Shown piece after piece: positions 25,622-33,853 of a stretch of 64,000 bases of DNA (the stretch's first letter is position 1; the number at the start of each line of letters is the position of its first letter). A model generated the notes under the pieces. It searched no databases, was not told the DNA's origin, and worked only from the letters and a program-made list of their open reading frames with translations. The DNA is from Bog-756 sp963829235 (GTDB taxonomy: Bacteria > Actinomycetota > Acidimicrobiia > Acidimicrobiales > RAAP-2), in the NCBI GenBank assembly GCA_963829235.1, contig CAWHIF010000003.1:372001-436000 (forward strand), in the 5' to 3' direction. Made by a program: the position numbers and the translations under genes.

Positions 25622-26635
25622 TCAGCCGACCGACACTGGTTGGCGCATCTTCCGCTCTGCTAAATCCTTCGAGCGGCCTGCCGAGTGCAGGCCCTTCTTT
25701 CGAACCTTTCGCCCTCTGCGTTTTCTCCACGTCAGGAGCAGTAAAACGACGGGGAGCAGGAGAAACCACAAGGGATTTACAACTACTACCGTCCGGGAGG
25801 CGGTGACCTCTGCCGTGGTGTTGTCGGTTCGGTCGTAGACGAGGGTCGCATGGAACGTGTACCACCCCAATCCAAGCCAAGTCGACACCCGAATTGGGAT
25901 ATCCCGGCTCAATCCGGGCGGCAACAGCTGGGAGTTCTCCTCCACATAGGAAGGCTTTGGAGCCGGCCAACCACTGGTGTCGACGGTGGTGGTGAATGCA
26001 ACGGTCGATTTTCCCACGCTGGTGGCACGGACCATTCCGGCGGCTGAGCTGGAGAGCGAGATGCTCAGAGAGGACGGCCCGACAAACTGAGCCGTGAGAC
26101 CTCGATCACGTGACCCGGGCACATCAAGAACGACAAGCCCGCCAACATCATTTTGGACAGCCACTGAGGCAGAATTGATTATTGGACTGACGAGGAATCC
26201 CAAGAAGTAGTCGTCGGGTGGCAAGCCAGTCGGCATGGCGACGGTGATGTGGATTGCGCGCTCCTGCCGTGCGGGCAAGGTCAGAGCGTCCGGGGTGATG
26301 GCGATCCTTCCGGCGAAGCGAGGGTCCGGGTCGGCGCCGAACCTGGTCTTCCCGTTGTCCAAGAGCGTCACGGATCGAGCTCCGATGGTGATATCGAGAG
26401 GGCTGTACCCGAGATTCCCGACTGTCAGCGTGGCAGTTGCCGTCGTTCCCGGCTTGACGGGAATGGGACTTGGTGGTGACGTTACGAAGAGGTCGCTGGG
26501 TGCACTTACGGCGCCCGCCGTAGATGCAGCCCCGACCACTACGGAGCCCAAAACGGCGATAGTTGCGACGACTGTCAGGACAGACTTCGATTTGAGACGG
26601 CCGGCGTGGCGGCGCGCTGCTCCCTCGACCACCAT
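25622..26635 (-). CDS. Membrane-anchored surface protein (DUF916-like)
   Basis: This 337-residue protein has a signal peptide (VLTVVATIAVLGSVVVGAASTAGAVS) and two beta-rich domains: PVKPGTTATATLTVGNLGYSPLDITIGARSVTLLDNGK, then PARQERAIHITVAMPTGLPPDDYFLGFLVSP. A C-terminal TM segment (WFLLLPVVLLLLTW) is followed by a basic cytoplasmic tail. The order Ig-like/DUF916-like ectodomain, TM, basic tail resembles the anchoring partner of WxL-type surface systems of Gram-positives. It starts 12 bp after the stop of the upstream surface-protein gene, so the two are cotranscribed. A GAGGAGG lies between them; GTG at 26632 gives better spacing than the ATG. Confidence 0.72.
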   Translation of the reverse strand: MVVEGAARRHAGRLKSKSVLTVVATIAVLGSVVVGAASTAGAVSAPSDLFVTSPPSPIPVKPGTTATATLTVGNLGYSPLDITIGARSVTLLDNGKTRFGADPDPRFAGRIAITPDALTLPARQERAIHITVAMPTGLPPDDYFLGFLVSPIINSASVAVQNDVGGLVVLDVPGSRDRGLTAQFVGPSSLSISLSSSAAGMVRATSVGKSTVAFTTTVDTSGWPAPKPSYVEENSQLLPPGLSRDIPIRVSTWLGLGWYTFHATLVYDRTDNTTAEVTASRTVVVVNPLWFLLLPVVLLLLTWRKRRGRKVRKKGLHSAGRSKDLAERKMRQPVSVG

Positions 26636-26647
26636 GGCCTCCTCAGG

Positions 26648-27667
26648 CTAGAAGCTCGGAGTGGCGACGTAAGTGATGGTGTCGCTGTAGGTGCCATCCG
26701 GGACCGAGTAGTCCACCGCGACCTGGTCGGTGAGGGTCAACGTGTCAGCGGTGGTTCCAGTCGGGCCAGTAGCGGTCAAGAAATTGGCCGCGGTGGTCGG
26801 GTACCCCACGAACTGACCGCCCGACAGGCCCGCGGCGAGTGTCGCTCCGTCCGTGCCTCCGGTCGTCAGTGTGGCACTTGCTCCCCATCCGTTTGAAGGG
26901 AAGGTGGCAACACCAGTCGTAGGTCCGGAAGTCACGGCTGGGATGGTGAAGGCCGGGGAGGTTCTCGACAGACCGGTGTCCGAGGCAGCCAACGTGTACC
27001 CGCTGGCTGCATTGGTCTGGACGGTCAACACAACAGCCTGGCTCTGGACATTATTCAGTGATGTGGGGTCCACAACCAAGGAGAACGAAGGGGTGTTGTT
27101 GGTGAAGGTCAGGGTCTGACCCACGGTCACGGTCACCCCAGTGGATTTGGACCCAAAGGTCACTGCGGCAGTCGTGGCTGTGTCCTCGGTGGTCGCTCCG
27201 GCCTTGGTCGTAATTGTCGACGTATAGGAGCCGGCGGTCGACGTGTTGGTGAGTCCGGTGAACGAGATGTAAACGGGCAGACCTGCAGCGACGGTGGCCG
27301 GAGTTGTGATGGTGTAGGTCAGGGTCGTGCCCGCAAGCGAGACTGTTCCCGCTCCGATCCCGTAGACGGTGCCTGCGGCCACCGTTCCCCCCGTACCGGT
27401 CGGCACGGTCATGGTGATTGTCGAAAGGGCGGCGGACGTAGCCGTCGTGAAAGCGTAGGAGTAGGTAACCCCCGTCTTGGCAGTCTGGGAGTTGCTGACA
27501 GACCAACTCGTCTTGGTCAGTGTGCCGGCAAAAGCGGCAGCCGGCGTGAGCCCGATCAGCCCAGTGATGGTGATGGCCACTGCCAGTGCAAGCCGCAAAT
27601 GAGGAGCCACAGCTCTCGATGAATTCGTCTGCCCTGCAATCGTTCTGTGCAATCCACGTCCTGTCAT
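26648..27667 (-). CDS. Secreted Ser/Thr/Gly-rich surface protein (WxL-like layout)
   Basis: This protein of about 339 residues has a signal peptide (LRLALAVAITITGLIGLTPAAAFAG) and two beta-rich regions with very high Thr content. The first (SWSVSNSQTAKTGVTYSYAFTTATSAALSTITMTVPTG) and the last (TLTLTDQVAVDYSVPDGTYSDTITYVATPSF) resemble ends of surface-located Ig-like and WxL-type proteins. There is no TM or sortase signal, so retention may depend on the downstream anchored protein. The start is uncertain: ATG 27667, or ATG 27694 after AAGGGG. Two overlapping hairpins lie just upstream. Confidence 0.68.
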   Translation of the reverse strand: MTGRGLHRTIAGQTNSSRAVAPHLRLALAVAITITGLIGLTPAAAFAGTLTKTSWSVSNSQTAKTGVTYSYAFTTATSAALSTITMTVPTGTGGTVAAGTVYGIGAGTVSLAGTTLTYTITTPATVAAGLPVYISFTGLTNTSTAGSYTSTITTKAGATTEDTATTAAVTFGSKSTGVTVTVGQTLTFTNNTPSFSLVVDPTSLNNVQSQAVVLTVQTNAASGYTLAASDTGLSRTSPAFTIPAVTSGPTTGVATFPSNGWGASATLTTGGTDGATLAAGLSGGQFVGYPTTAANFLTATGPTGTTADTLTLTDQVAVDYSVPDGTYSDTITYVATPSF

Positions 27668-27694
27668 GGCGGTGATATCGGACGCTCCGCGCAT

Positions 27695-27746
27695 CCCCTT
27701 GAGCAATTTGTAAAGGGGGGTTGCGCAATGGTCCTTGCGCAACCCC
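27695..27746 (-). promoter_or_regulatory. Two overlapping 5' hairpins upstream of the surface-protein operon
   Basis: At 27717-27746 a perfect 12-bp inverted repeat (GGGGTTGCGCAA, 6-nt loop, TTGCGCAACCCC) lies about 50 bp before the start. At 27695-27718 a 6-bp stem (CCCCTT/AAGGGG) overlaps it by two bases, so the two cannot fully form together. On the transcript the second stem includes the AAGGGG that precedes an in-frame ATG at 27694. This could be a cis-acting RNA or a repressor site; I match it to no known riboswitch class. Confidence 0.6.
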
Positions 27747-28211
27747 GGTTGACGACTGGCCGGAGCTATGCCAACCAAAAGGTCGGGCGGTGAGACTCTG
27801 AACCGTCGGACGCCACGTCCGGACACCCATAGGTACCCCGATTCCGAAATCAGTACCTTCGGCCCCTAGTGAATGCGCGCAACGTCAGTCAATCTTTGAT
27901 CGATGGCATTTGATCCCGACCCGCGGAGCGACATGACGACACCCCGGGCCCCGAGATGCCTCGAAAACGAGAGCTGGCTTCAGCGGGAGTAACGCACGAC
28001 CCTCAAGCGCGTCGAGCGGCAATCGACATGGCCACCGTCGTGGACCCGGCAACGATGTTCACTGCCTGCGAACCGACCTCGAGATTGTCGTTACGGCATT
28101 GGAGCTAGTTCCGACGACGGCTGCACCAAGGCGATGCCACTCATGCCGGTGCTTTCGGACTCCGCCAAGAGCAGCAGCGCTGGTTGCCGCCTTGTCAGTT
28201 ATCATCCCGAT
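27747..28211. other. Intergenic stretch, no gene seen
   Basis: This is the divergent region between the surface-protein operon and the secreted protein at 28376. No supported coding frame or RNA was found. The promoter of the secreted-protein gene follows at 28217-28244. Confidence 0.55.
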
Positions 28212-28244
28212 CGGTATTGCATTCCGTTCGGAATTCTATAGACT
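28212..28244 (+). promoter_or_regulatory. Promoter with 14-bp palindromic operator (site A)
   Basis: CGGTATTGC precedes the perfect palindrome ATTCCGTTCGGAAT (28221-28234). TTGCAT (28217-28222), 16 nt and TAGACT (28239-28244) form a promoter whose spacer holds the operator. The first 13 bases (CGGTATTGCATTC) are identical to the site before the TetR gene at 31610. Confidence 0.6.
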
Positions 28245-28375
28245 CACGGGGGAGACGGAGCACAGGTCAGAGTTCTGAGCCTGAATTCTCTTGCCGTCCC
28301 GCAGGCATCCCATGTTGGGGGACATACGTCACCTGACTTCGAACCATGGAGACATGGAAAAAAAGGGGGTAGGAC

Positions 28376-29023
28376 ATGATTCGCAAATTGCTCGTGGTCA
28401 CGGCCGCGATCGCTCTGCCGGTCAGCGTGGTAACCGTCAGCGGCGGAATCGCCGGTGCGTCGAATGGTCATGCCGGCAGCGCTTCCACCGACACCATCAC
28501 CTGTACAAAGATCGCTGGGACGGTGAGCTTCTCGCCCAAGCTCACACTTAAGGGCTACGCGTCGGGCTCGACGACCACGACAGTCAAAGCCATCGTGTCC
28601 GGTTGCACGGTCAAGGGCACCTCTACCGACAAGGTGACCAGCGGGGCGGTGGAAGGAACCATCAAGGGCATGGCTGGCACGGCGAAGTCCCCATCGGGCA
28701 CCTGTGGCGGACTGACCCGCAGCAACGCGGTCAAGGGAACCCTGTCTACCAAGTGGAAGGCGACCCCAGGAGTCCCCAGCTCAGTACTCACCCTGAAAAG
28801 CATCACCGGGGCCATCAAGAGCAACCACGGAACCTTCATTATCCCGGGCTCGATCAAGGGCTCGGCCGTTGGCCCCTTTGAGGGCACAAATGCGGGGGCG
28901 TCGGACAAGACAGTTGCACAAACGACGGAGACGGCCACACAGCTCGCGACCCAATGTGCGACCGGCATTAGCTCCCTCGCCATCGAGACCGAGCCGGCAG
29001 TCACTCCGGTCAGCCTCGGCTAG
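28376..29023 (+). CDS. Secreted protein of unknown function
   Basis: This 215-residue protein has a clear Sec signal peptide (MIRKLLVVTAAIALPVSVVTVSGGIAGAS). The mature part is Gly/Thr/Ser/Lys-rich with four cysteines (TITCTK, VSGCTVK, SGTCGG, TQCATG) that could form two disulphides. Similar short beta-rich exported proteins are common in high-GC actinobacteria; I cannot assign a role. A GGGGG-containing ribosome-binding site precedes the ATG. The leader is about 125 nt from the predicted promoter with operator site A, so it may be co-regulated with the TetR gene at 31610. Confidence 0.75.
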   Translation: MIRKLLVVTAAIALPVSVVTVSGGIAGASNGHAGSASTDTITCTKIAGTVSFSPKLTLKGYASGSTTTTVKAIVSGCTVKGTSTDKVTSGAVEGTIKGMAGTAKSPSGTCGGLTRSNAVKGTLSTKWKATPGVPSSVLTLKSITGAIKSNHGTFIIPGSIKGSAVGPFEGTNAGASDKTVAQTTETATQLATQCATGISSLAIETEPAVTPVSLG

Positions 29024-29057
29024 TCACGTACATGGCCATCCCTAGAGCAGGCAGTAT

Positions 29058-29091
29058 CGACGAGGACGGGCTTCCAGCCCCGTCCTCGTCG
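29058..29091. terminator. Bidirectional terminator-like hairpin
   Basis: A perfect 13-bp stem (CGACGAGGACGGG / CCCGTCCTCGTCG) with an 8-nt loop lies between the convergent genes ending at 29023 and 29168. There is no T-tract, as is common for actinobacterial terminators. Confidence 0.7.
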
Positions 29092-29167
29092 CGACCGAAC
29101 GGACGACCACTCTGAAACTGCCCGTGCGATGGCCTCCGAATCGTCCCGGGGCTATCCGGGCATGGGG

Positions 29168-30727
29168 TCACGGCCCGTCGACGAGGCTCTGCCGGACGTC
29201 GACGAGCGCTTGTGGCACGTACTGCGAACAGAAGTACTTCGTAGAAAAGATCGCAACGAGATAGGCCTCGAAGGGGTTCAGGTCGCGCTCCTGCAGTGAC
29301 CGCAACATCTGCCCGACGCTCTGGTGTTGACCGAGGTCGCGACAACTGAGCATTCCGTCGGACAGGACGCTCCCATCGGAGTCGCCGGAGAAGGCTCCGG
29401 TCATCGTCTTGAGGATCTCCAGGTATGCCGACCGGGGCTGTGCGGGAAGGTGCGGATCCTCGTTGTAGAGCACACCCGCGGCGAGGGCCGCCGCAGCGTC
29501 ACCGGTAGCGACATCGGGCAGGCGCCCGTTCGGGAACGCCAGTAGATCAACGTAGAGACGACGCTGCGCCAGGTCGCCCGTTTGTCCGGGGGCCAGCCCA
29601 TGGTGGACCATCCACACGAGGCCACCGGCCTGGAAGAACTCCTCGCCGCCCGGTCCGGGGTCGGTCTGGCTTCCTCCCGACGAAGACAGCCACGCATGAC
29701 TGAGCGGCTTGGTGCAAGGACCGATGACCGAGCTGCAGTGTGCAATGCCAATTCCGTAGTGATCGGTGCCCCACTGGTTCGCCGAGTAGTAGAGCCAGAA
29801 GTTGCCGTTCGACTCCACCATGGCGGGGCCCTCGACCAGTCCTCCCTCCCACGGCTGCGATGCCCCGATCAGTTGGTGGGGCGGGCCGACGGTCGCCAAA
29901 CCGTCGGGCGCCAGCTGCTGTGAGTAGATGATCGTGGGAAGCCGGCAGCAGTCCCCGTCGCTCTTCCACAACAGCCACGGGGTGCCATCGTGGGTAATGA
30001 AAATGCTCGGATCGATGGCGCCCCCTTGTGAAGCTGGGCACACGAACGCAGACGACGAGTCATCGACGTAGGGTCCGGCGGGGTTGGTACTAGTGGCAGC
30101 AGAGATGCACATGGCGCTCGTTGGCCCCTTGGCGGTGCGTATACATCCTGCCCCTGACGGCTTGGCAACACAATCGAGCGGGTGTGTTGCCGGAGTTGAG
30201 TAGTACATCACGTAGGTGCCATTGGGCCGAGCCCACACAGAGGGAGCCCACTGGAAGCCCGACACCGTCCATTTCGGCAACTGGGGTAGGGCGTCGCCCA
30301 GGTAATATCCCTGGAAGGCTGAGTTCTGAGTGAGCTCGATTTCGGGGATGTGGGCCCCCTGCGCGTAGCGTGAGGTCGTCGTGTCCGAAGCAAACACGTA
30401 AAGCGCCTCGGAGGTCTTGAGCGCGAAGGGGTCCGCGAAATCACCGTCGAAAATAGGAGTGCCGTCGCGTAGGGCGTTGGTCATATCGAGCTGCAGTCCG
30501 CCGGCCGTGGACGGGTGGAAGGCCTGTGGCCCGAGTGTCGGCGAGCGGCCAGCCGGTACGGCGAGCTGACCTGGCCGCGAGGTTGGCTCGACCGAGACGT
30601 TCAGCGGACCACGCCCGACACCGATCCCGGCCGCAGACCCACAGGCGGCTAGAAGACCACCCGTGAGGACCAGGCCCAGTACCGCTCGTCCAACCGAGCT
30701 ACGGCGGTAGTGGCTTGAGCCACTCAT
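29168..30727 (-). CDS. Secreted glycoside hydrolase family 43-like lipoprotein
   Basis: This 519-residue protein starts at ATG 30727 and has a lipoprotein signal (LVLTGGLLAACGS, lipobox LAAC). The five-bladed propeller layout of GH43 follows: FDGDFADPFALK (first Asp), QWAPSVWARPNGTYVMYYS, AIDPSIFITHDGTPWLLWKSDG (second Asp), and VEGPAMVESNGNFWLYYSANQW (Glu acid). GH43 enzymes are arabinofuranosidases and xylosidases. A C-terminal about 90-residue region (SCRDLGQHQSVGQMLRSLQERDLNPFEAYLVAIFSTKYFCSQY) resembles a DUF732-like exported helical domain. The product is probably anchored on the outer face of the membrane. Confidence 0.85.
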   Translation of the reverse strand: MSGSSHYRRSSVGRAVLGLVLTGGLLAACGSAAGIGVGRGPLNVSVEPTSRPGQLAVPAGRSPTLGPQAFHPSTAGGLQLDMTNALRDGTPIFDGDFADPFALKTSEALYVFASDTTTSRYAQGAHIPEIELTQNSAFQGYYLGDALPQLPKWTVSGFQWAPSVWARPNGTYVMYYSTPATHPLDCVAKPSGAGCIRTAKGPTSAMCISAATSTNPAGPYVDDSSSAFVCPASQGGAIDPSIFITHDGTPWLLWKSDGDCCRLPTIIYSQQLAPDGLATVGPPHQLIGASQPWEGGLVEGPAMVESNGNFWLYYSANQWGTDHYGIGIAHCSSVIGPCTKPLSHAWLSSSGGSQTDPGPGGEEFFQAGGLVWMVHHGLAPGQTGDLAQRRLYVDLLAFPNGRLPDVATGDAAAALAAGVLYNEDPHLPAQPRSAYLEILKTMTGAFSGDSDGSVLSDGMLSCRDLGQHQSVGQMLRSLQERDLNPFEAYLVAIFSTKYFCSQYVPQALVDVRQSLVDGP

Positions 30728-30865
30728 GGGGACCAGCGTAAAGGGGCCGGCACCAAGGTAACGACTGCATGGGGAACCTCGCCAGGAGGACCATGGCTTA
30801 GAACCGGTGCTGATCACGTCACTGCACGCCGAGGTGACCTTTCCCGGCGCATTGGGGGCGGCAGC

Positions 30866-31504
30866 TCAAGCAGTGACGCCCTGCGATACGGGCTCGGCAT
30901 CCGACCGGTGGGTTAACGCTCCCAATGCGACTACGTGCCTCTCTACGTCGGCGGTTCCACCCAGCGCTCGTTGAGCCACAAACCCAAGGGTTATCGACGT
31001 CAGCAACTCGGCAACCGCTTCCGGATCCGCCGCCGGATCGAACGTCCCGGCGGCCTGCCACCGCTTCACTGCGTCAGCGAACAGCTTGCGCAACCCGGAG
31101 TATGAGGCACGGGTGGCCTTCTTGAGCTCGGGATCGCTCTGAGAATGGCTCCAGCCGTGGAGCGAAACAAGCAGCCGGTCAATGCCACCCCTCTTGTGCC
31201 GGCCGAAGCCGACGACGGCGCGCAGCACCTGGCCGACGAACTCGGGGAGCGGCGGCGGCTCAGGGTTGGTGAGTACCGGCGCCAGTTCTTCGGCCATCGC
31301 TGCCGTCCCTTCGGCTACGACAGCGTTGATGATCTGGTCCTTGCCTTTGAAGTAGCCGTAGACGGCGCCGGTCGAGAGCCCCGAGCGGGCGATGATCATC
31401 TCCATCGACACGGCTTCGAGACCGTGCTCTTGGAGGCAGGCTCGTGCCGCTTCGAGGATTTGCTCGCGGCGTGCCTCGCGGCGTTCATCGGTGATCCGTG
31501 GCAT
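30866..31504 (-). CDS. TetR family transcriptional regulator
   Basis: This 212-residue protein has an N-terminal TetR HTH: RREQILEAARACLQEHGLEAVSMEMIIARSGLSTGAVYGYFKGKDQIINAVV, followed by a helical ligand-binding region with a TetR_C-like end (PEAVAELLTSITLGFVAQRAL). TACGAT lies exactly 6 nt before the ATG at 31504, so it is likely leaderless. It is divergent from a second TetR gene. A GAATATTC palindrome near 31528-31535 could be its own operator. It may also control the GH43 gene downstream on the same strand. Confidence 0.87.
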   Translation of the reverse strand: MPRITDERREARREQILEAARACLQEHGLEAVSMEMIIARSGLSTGAVYGYFKGKDQIINAVVAEGTAAMAEELAPVLTNPEPPPLPEFVGQVLRAVVGFGRHKRGGIDRLLVSLHGWSHSQSDPELKKATRASYSGLRKLFADAVKRWQAAGTFDPAADPEAVAELLTSITLGFVAQRALGGTADVERHVVALGALTHRSDAEPVSQGVTA

Positions 31505-31569
31505 GGCCACATCGTAGCACAAATAGAATGAATATTCCATCTGTCTTCAACTGAGTTACGAATACTGTT

Positions 31570-31602
31570 CGGTATTGCATTCTGGTCAGAATGTGTTAAA
31601 AA
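31570..31602 (+). promoter_or_regulatory. Promoter with 14-bp palindromic operator (site B)
   Basis: CGGTATTGC precedes the perfect palindrome ATTCTGGTCAGAAT (31579-31592). TTGCAT (31575-31580), 16 nt and TAAAAA (31597-31602) place the operator in the spacer. The start codon is 7 nt after the -10. It shares sequence and geometry with site A. Confidence 0.62.
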
Positions 31603-31609
31603 TGAGCGC

Positions 31610-32257
31610 ATGCCCCGAGGGATGACGAAACGCAGGCCGATCACGATCACGGCCCTGCTTGACGCGGCGATGGAACTTTTCGCCGAGCAGGGCTATGGGG
31701 CGACGTCGATCCCCGACATCTGTGCAAGAGCTGGATTGACCAAAGGTGCCTTCTACTCCAATTTTCCCAACAAGGACGCGCTGTTCCTCGCCCTTCTCGA
31801 CCGCAGCTGGGAGGCTCGAGCGGCGTGGATCCGCCGAGCTATGCCGGCGGGCAACACCCTGCGGGCCGAGGTGTCTGGAAAACGAGGTCCGCTCACGCGC
31901 CTCGAGGTCGACCGGCAGTGGACGCTGGTCTCCACGGAGTTCTCCTTGCATGCCATCCGGCAACCGGATGTGGCGGCACTCCTCGTCGACCACGAGCGGC
32001 GCGTGCGTTCCGAGCTCGCCGTCCTCGTGACAGAAGCACTGGAGCAAGCGGGCCGGCACCCGACCCTTCCCATCGATGAACTGGCTCGCATGATCGTCGC
32101 GATGAGCGAAGGCAGCGACATCCAGGTGTTGACGGACGCGGCGGGCGGCGCACCGGTCCACACCGACCTCGGACCCCGCGCCGTCATGGCGTTGCTCGAG
32201 CACTTTTCGGTGCCGACCGAATCGGTCGTCGCCCCTGACCGAGATGCTTCCCGGTGA
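31610..32257 (+). CDS. TetR family transcriptional regulator
   Basis: This 215-residue protein has the TetR HTH ITALLDAAMELFAEQGYGATSIPDICARAGLTKGAFYSNFPNKDALFLALL. The C-terminal region has RLEVDRQWTLVSTEFSLHAIRQPDVAALLVDHERRVR. The short distance from a predicted -10 suggests a leaderless mRNA. Its promoter spacer holds a palindrome that recurs before the secreted-protein gene at 28376, consistent with autorepression and a second target. Its stop overlaps the next start (GTGA), so it is cotranscribed with the CoA-transferase. Confidence 0.88.
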   Translation: MPRGMTKRRPITITALLDAAMELFAEQGYGATSIPDICARAGLTKGAFYSNFPNKDALFLALLDRSWEARAAWIRRAMPAGNTLRAEVSGKRGPLTRLEVDRQWTLVSTEFSLHAIRQPDVAALLVDHERRVRSELAVLVTEALEQAGRHPTLPIDELARMIVAMSEGSDIQVLTDAAGGAPVHTDLGPRAVMALLEHFSVPTESVVAPDRDASR

Positions 32258-33741
32258 CGGTGGGTTCGAGTATGGACACGGTCGGTCCAGACACAGATGA
32301 CTCGATCGCAGGACAGCCATCCCAACTGGGGGCCTTCGATCCCGTGGAGGATCTCGACGACCTGCTCGCGGAGGTGAGCCTTTCGCGATCAGAAGTCGGA
32401 GGCTCCGTTTCCTTCACCGGTCAGGACCCCATCGTGCGCGCCGCACATCGGCTCGGGGCGTGCATCGGCGTCCCGCTCATGGCCGGGGCCGTGGCAGCAG
32501 TCGCGTTTCACCGGCATCGAGGTGGGCCGGCACAAGATCTCCAACTCGACCTGCGCCAAGCCGTGCACACAATCAATCCGGGCGCTTTCTGGCATCCGAC
32601 GCTGAACGGCGAGATGGCCCCGCATCCACTCATCCTCGACAACCCGTTTCTGATGACGCCCTACCGTACGGCCGATGGTCGTTGGGTCATGGCCACGGCC
32701 GTCTACCCGCATCTGGCCGCCGAATGGTGCCGCTTCTTGGACGTGCCGCCCGACACCGGCAGGGTCGCCGCAGCCATCGCCCCCTGGGACGCGTTCGAGC
32801 TGGAGGAGACGGCGAACGCGGCCGGCCTGCCGATCTGCATCGTGCGCACCCCGGAGGAGTGGCTGGCCCACGAGCAGGGAGCACTGCTGGCCGATCAGCC
32901 GGTCATCGGCCTGGAACGGATCGGCGACGCTCCGGCCCGGGACTTCAGACCGTCTCAGCGCCCCTTCGACGACATCCGCGTGCTGTCGTTCACCCACGCG
33001 GTGGCTGGCCCGACCGTCGGGAGGACCTTCGCCGAGCACGGGGCCGACGTGCTCGGTGCGACACGCCCCAACGACTACGAGCACGAGCACATCTACGCTG
33101 AAGCCAACGTCGGGTCCCGAAGTGCCTATGTCGACCTCGACACTCCCGCCGGCCAGGAACGGGCAGCGACGCTCCTGACCGCGGCCGACATCGTGGTGAA
33201 CAACCACAGACTGGGTTCGCTCGAGCGTCGTGGCCTCGATCCTCGACGACTGGCAGAGCGACACCCCGGAATCGTGTACGTCTCGGTCACCTGTTATGGG
33301 GCGAGCGGCCCGTGGGCCGAACGTGGGGGTTTTGACATGAACGGTTCGGCCGCCTCCGGTCTCATGACGATCGAAGGGTCAGCAGCAGAGCCCAGGTTCC
33401 CAGTGACGTTCCTGATCAATGACTACATCACCGGCTACATGGGGGCGGTCGGCGCCATGGCCGCGCTGGTCAAGCGCGCCACTGAGGGAGGCTCGTGGCA
33501 CGTCACCGTCAACCTGACCAAAACGGCGATGTGGTGCGGCTCGCTGGGACTCGTCGACCCCGCACTGGCCGGTTGTGACGAGGAGCACAGCCTGCGCGAT
33601 CCTCCCCCCTACGACGCACCCAGCCCCCTGGGGGACGTCCATATGCTGGCCCCGCCTGTCCGCTTCTCGCAGACACACCCGGCGTGGCCTGATCCGATCC
33701 TCGTGCCGAGGGGTTCGAGCCGGCCGGAGTGGCGCACCTGA
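32254..33741 (+). CDS. CaiB/BaiF-type (class III) CoA-transferase
   Basis: This 495-residue protein is built from two pieces of the class III CoA-transferase fold. The N-terminal part contains the GCIGVPLMAGAVAAVAFHRHRGG..LDLRQAV and MTPYRTADGRWVMATAVYPHLA motifs. The second part starts a new domain: FDDIRVLSFTHAVAGPTVGRTFAEHGADVLGATRPNDYEHEH, then ERRGLDPRRLAERHPGIVYVSVTCYGASGPWAERGGFDMNGSAASGLM. The first domain appears to lack its usual N-terminus. Such enzymes move CoA between organic acids. GTG at 32254 overlaps the TetR stop by 4 nt, giving translational coupling. The substrate is unknown. Confidence 0.83.
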   Translation: MTVGSSMDTVGPDTDDSIAGQPSQLGAFDPVEDLDDLLAEVSLSRSEVGGSVSFTGQDPIVRAAHRLGACIGVPLMAGAVAAVAFHRHRGGPAQDLQLDLRQAVHTINPGAFWHPTLNGEMAPHPLILDNPFLMTPYRTADGRWVMATAVYPHLAAEWCRFLDVPPDTGRVAAAIAPWDAFELEETANAAGLPICIVRTPEEWLAHEQGALLADQPVIGLERIGDAPARDFRPSQRPFDDIRVLSFTHAVAGPTVGRTFAEHGADVLGATRPNDYEHEHIYAEANVGSRSAYVDLDTPAGQERAATLLTAADIVVNNHRLGSLERRGLDPRRLAERHPGIVYVSVTCYGASGPWAERGGFDMNGSAASGLMTIEGSAAEPRFPVTFLINDYITGYMGAVGAMAALVKRATEGGSWHVTVNLTKTAMWCGSLGLVDPALAGCDEEHSLRDPPPYDAPSPLGDVHMLAPPVRFSQTHPAWPDPILVPRGSSRPEWRT

Positions 33742-33853
33742 ACTCGGCACGCGCCCCGGCTCGGGCCGAGGCAATGATCGAACTCGCGATGTCCGATGAC
33801 CGCGGCACGAAGGTGTCCAGGGCGTCGATCCATACGACTGATGGAGCTGCAGG

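Noticed and set aside
33742..33853. A frameshifted C-terminus of the CoA-transferase
   Set aside because: The frame ends naturally after LVPRGSSRPEW; no conserved continuation was seen.
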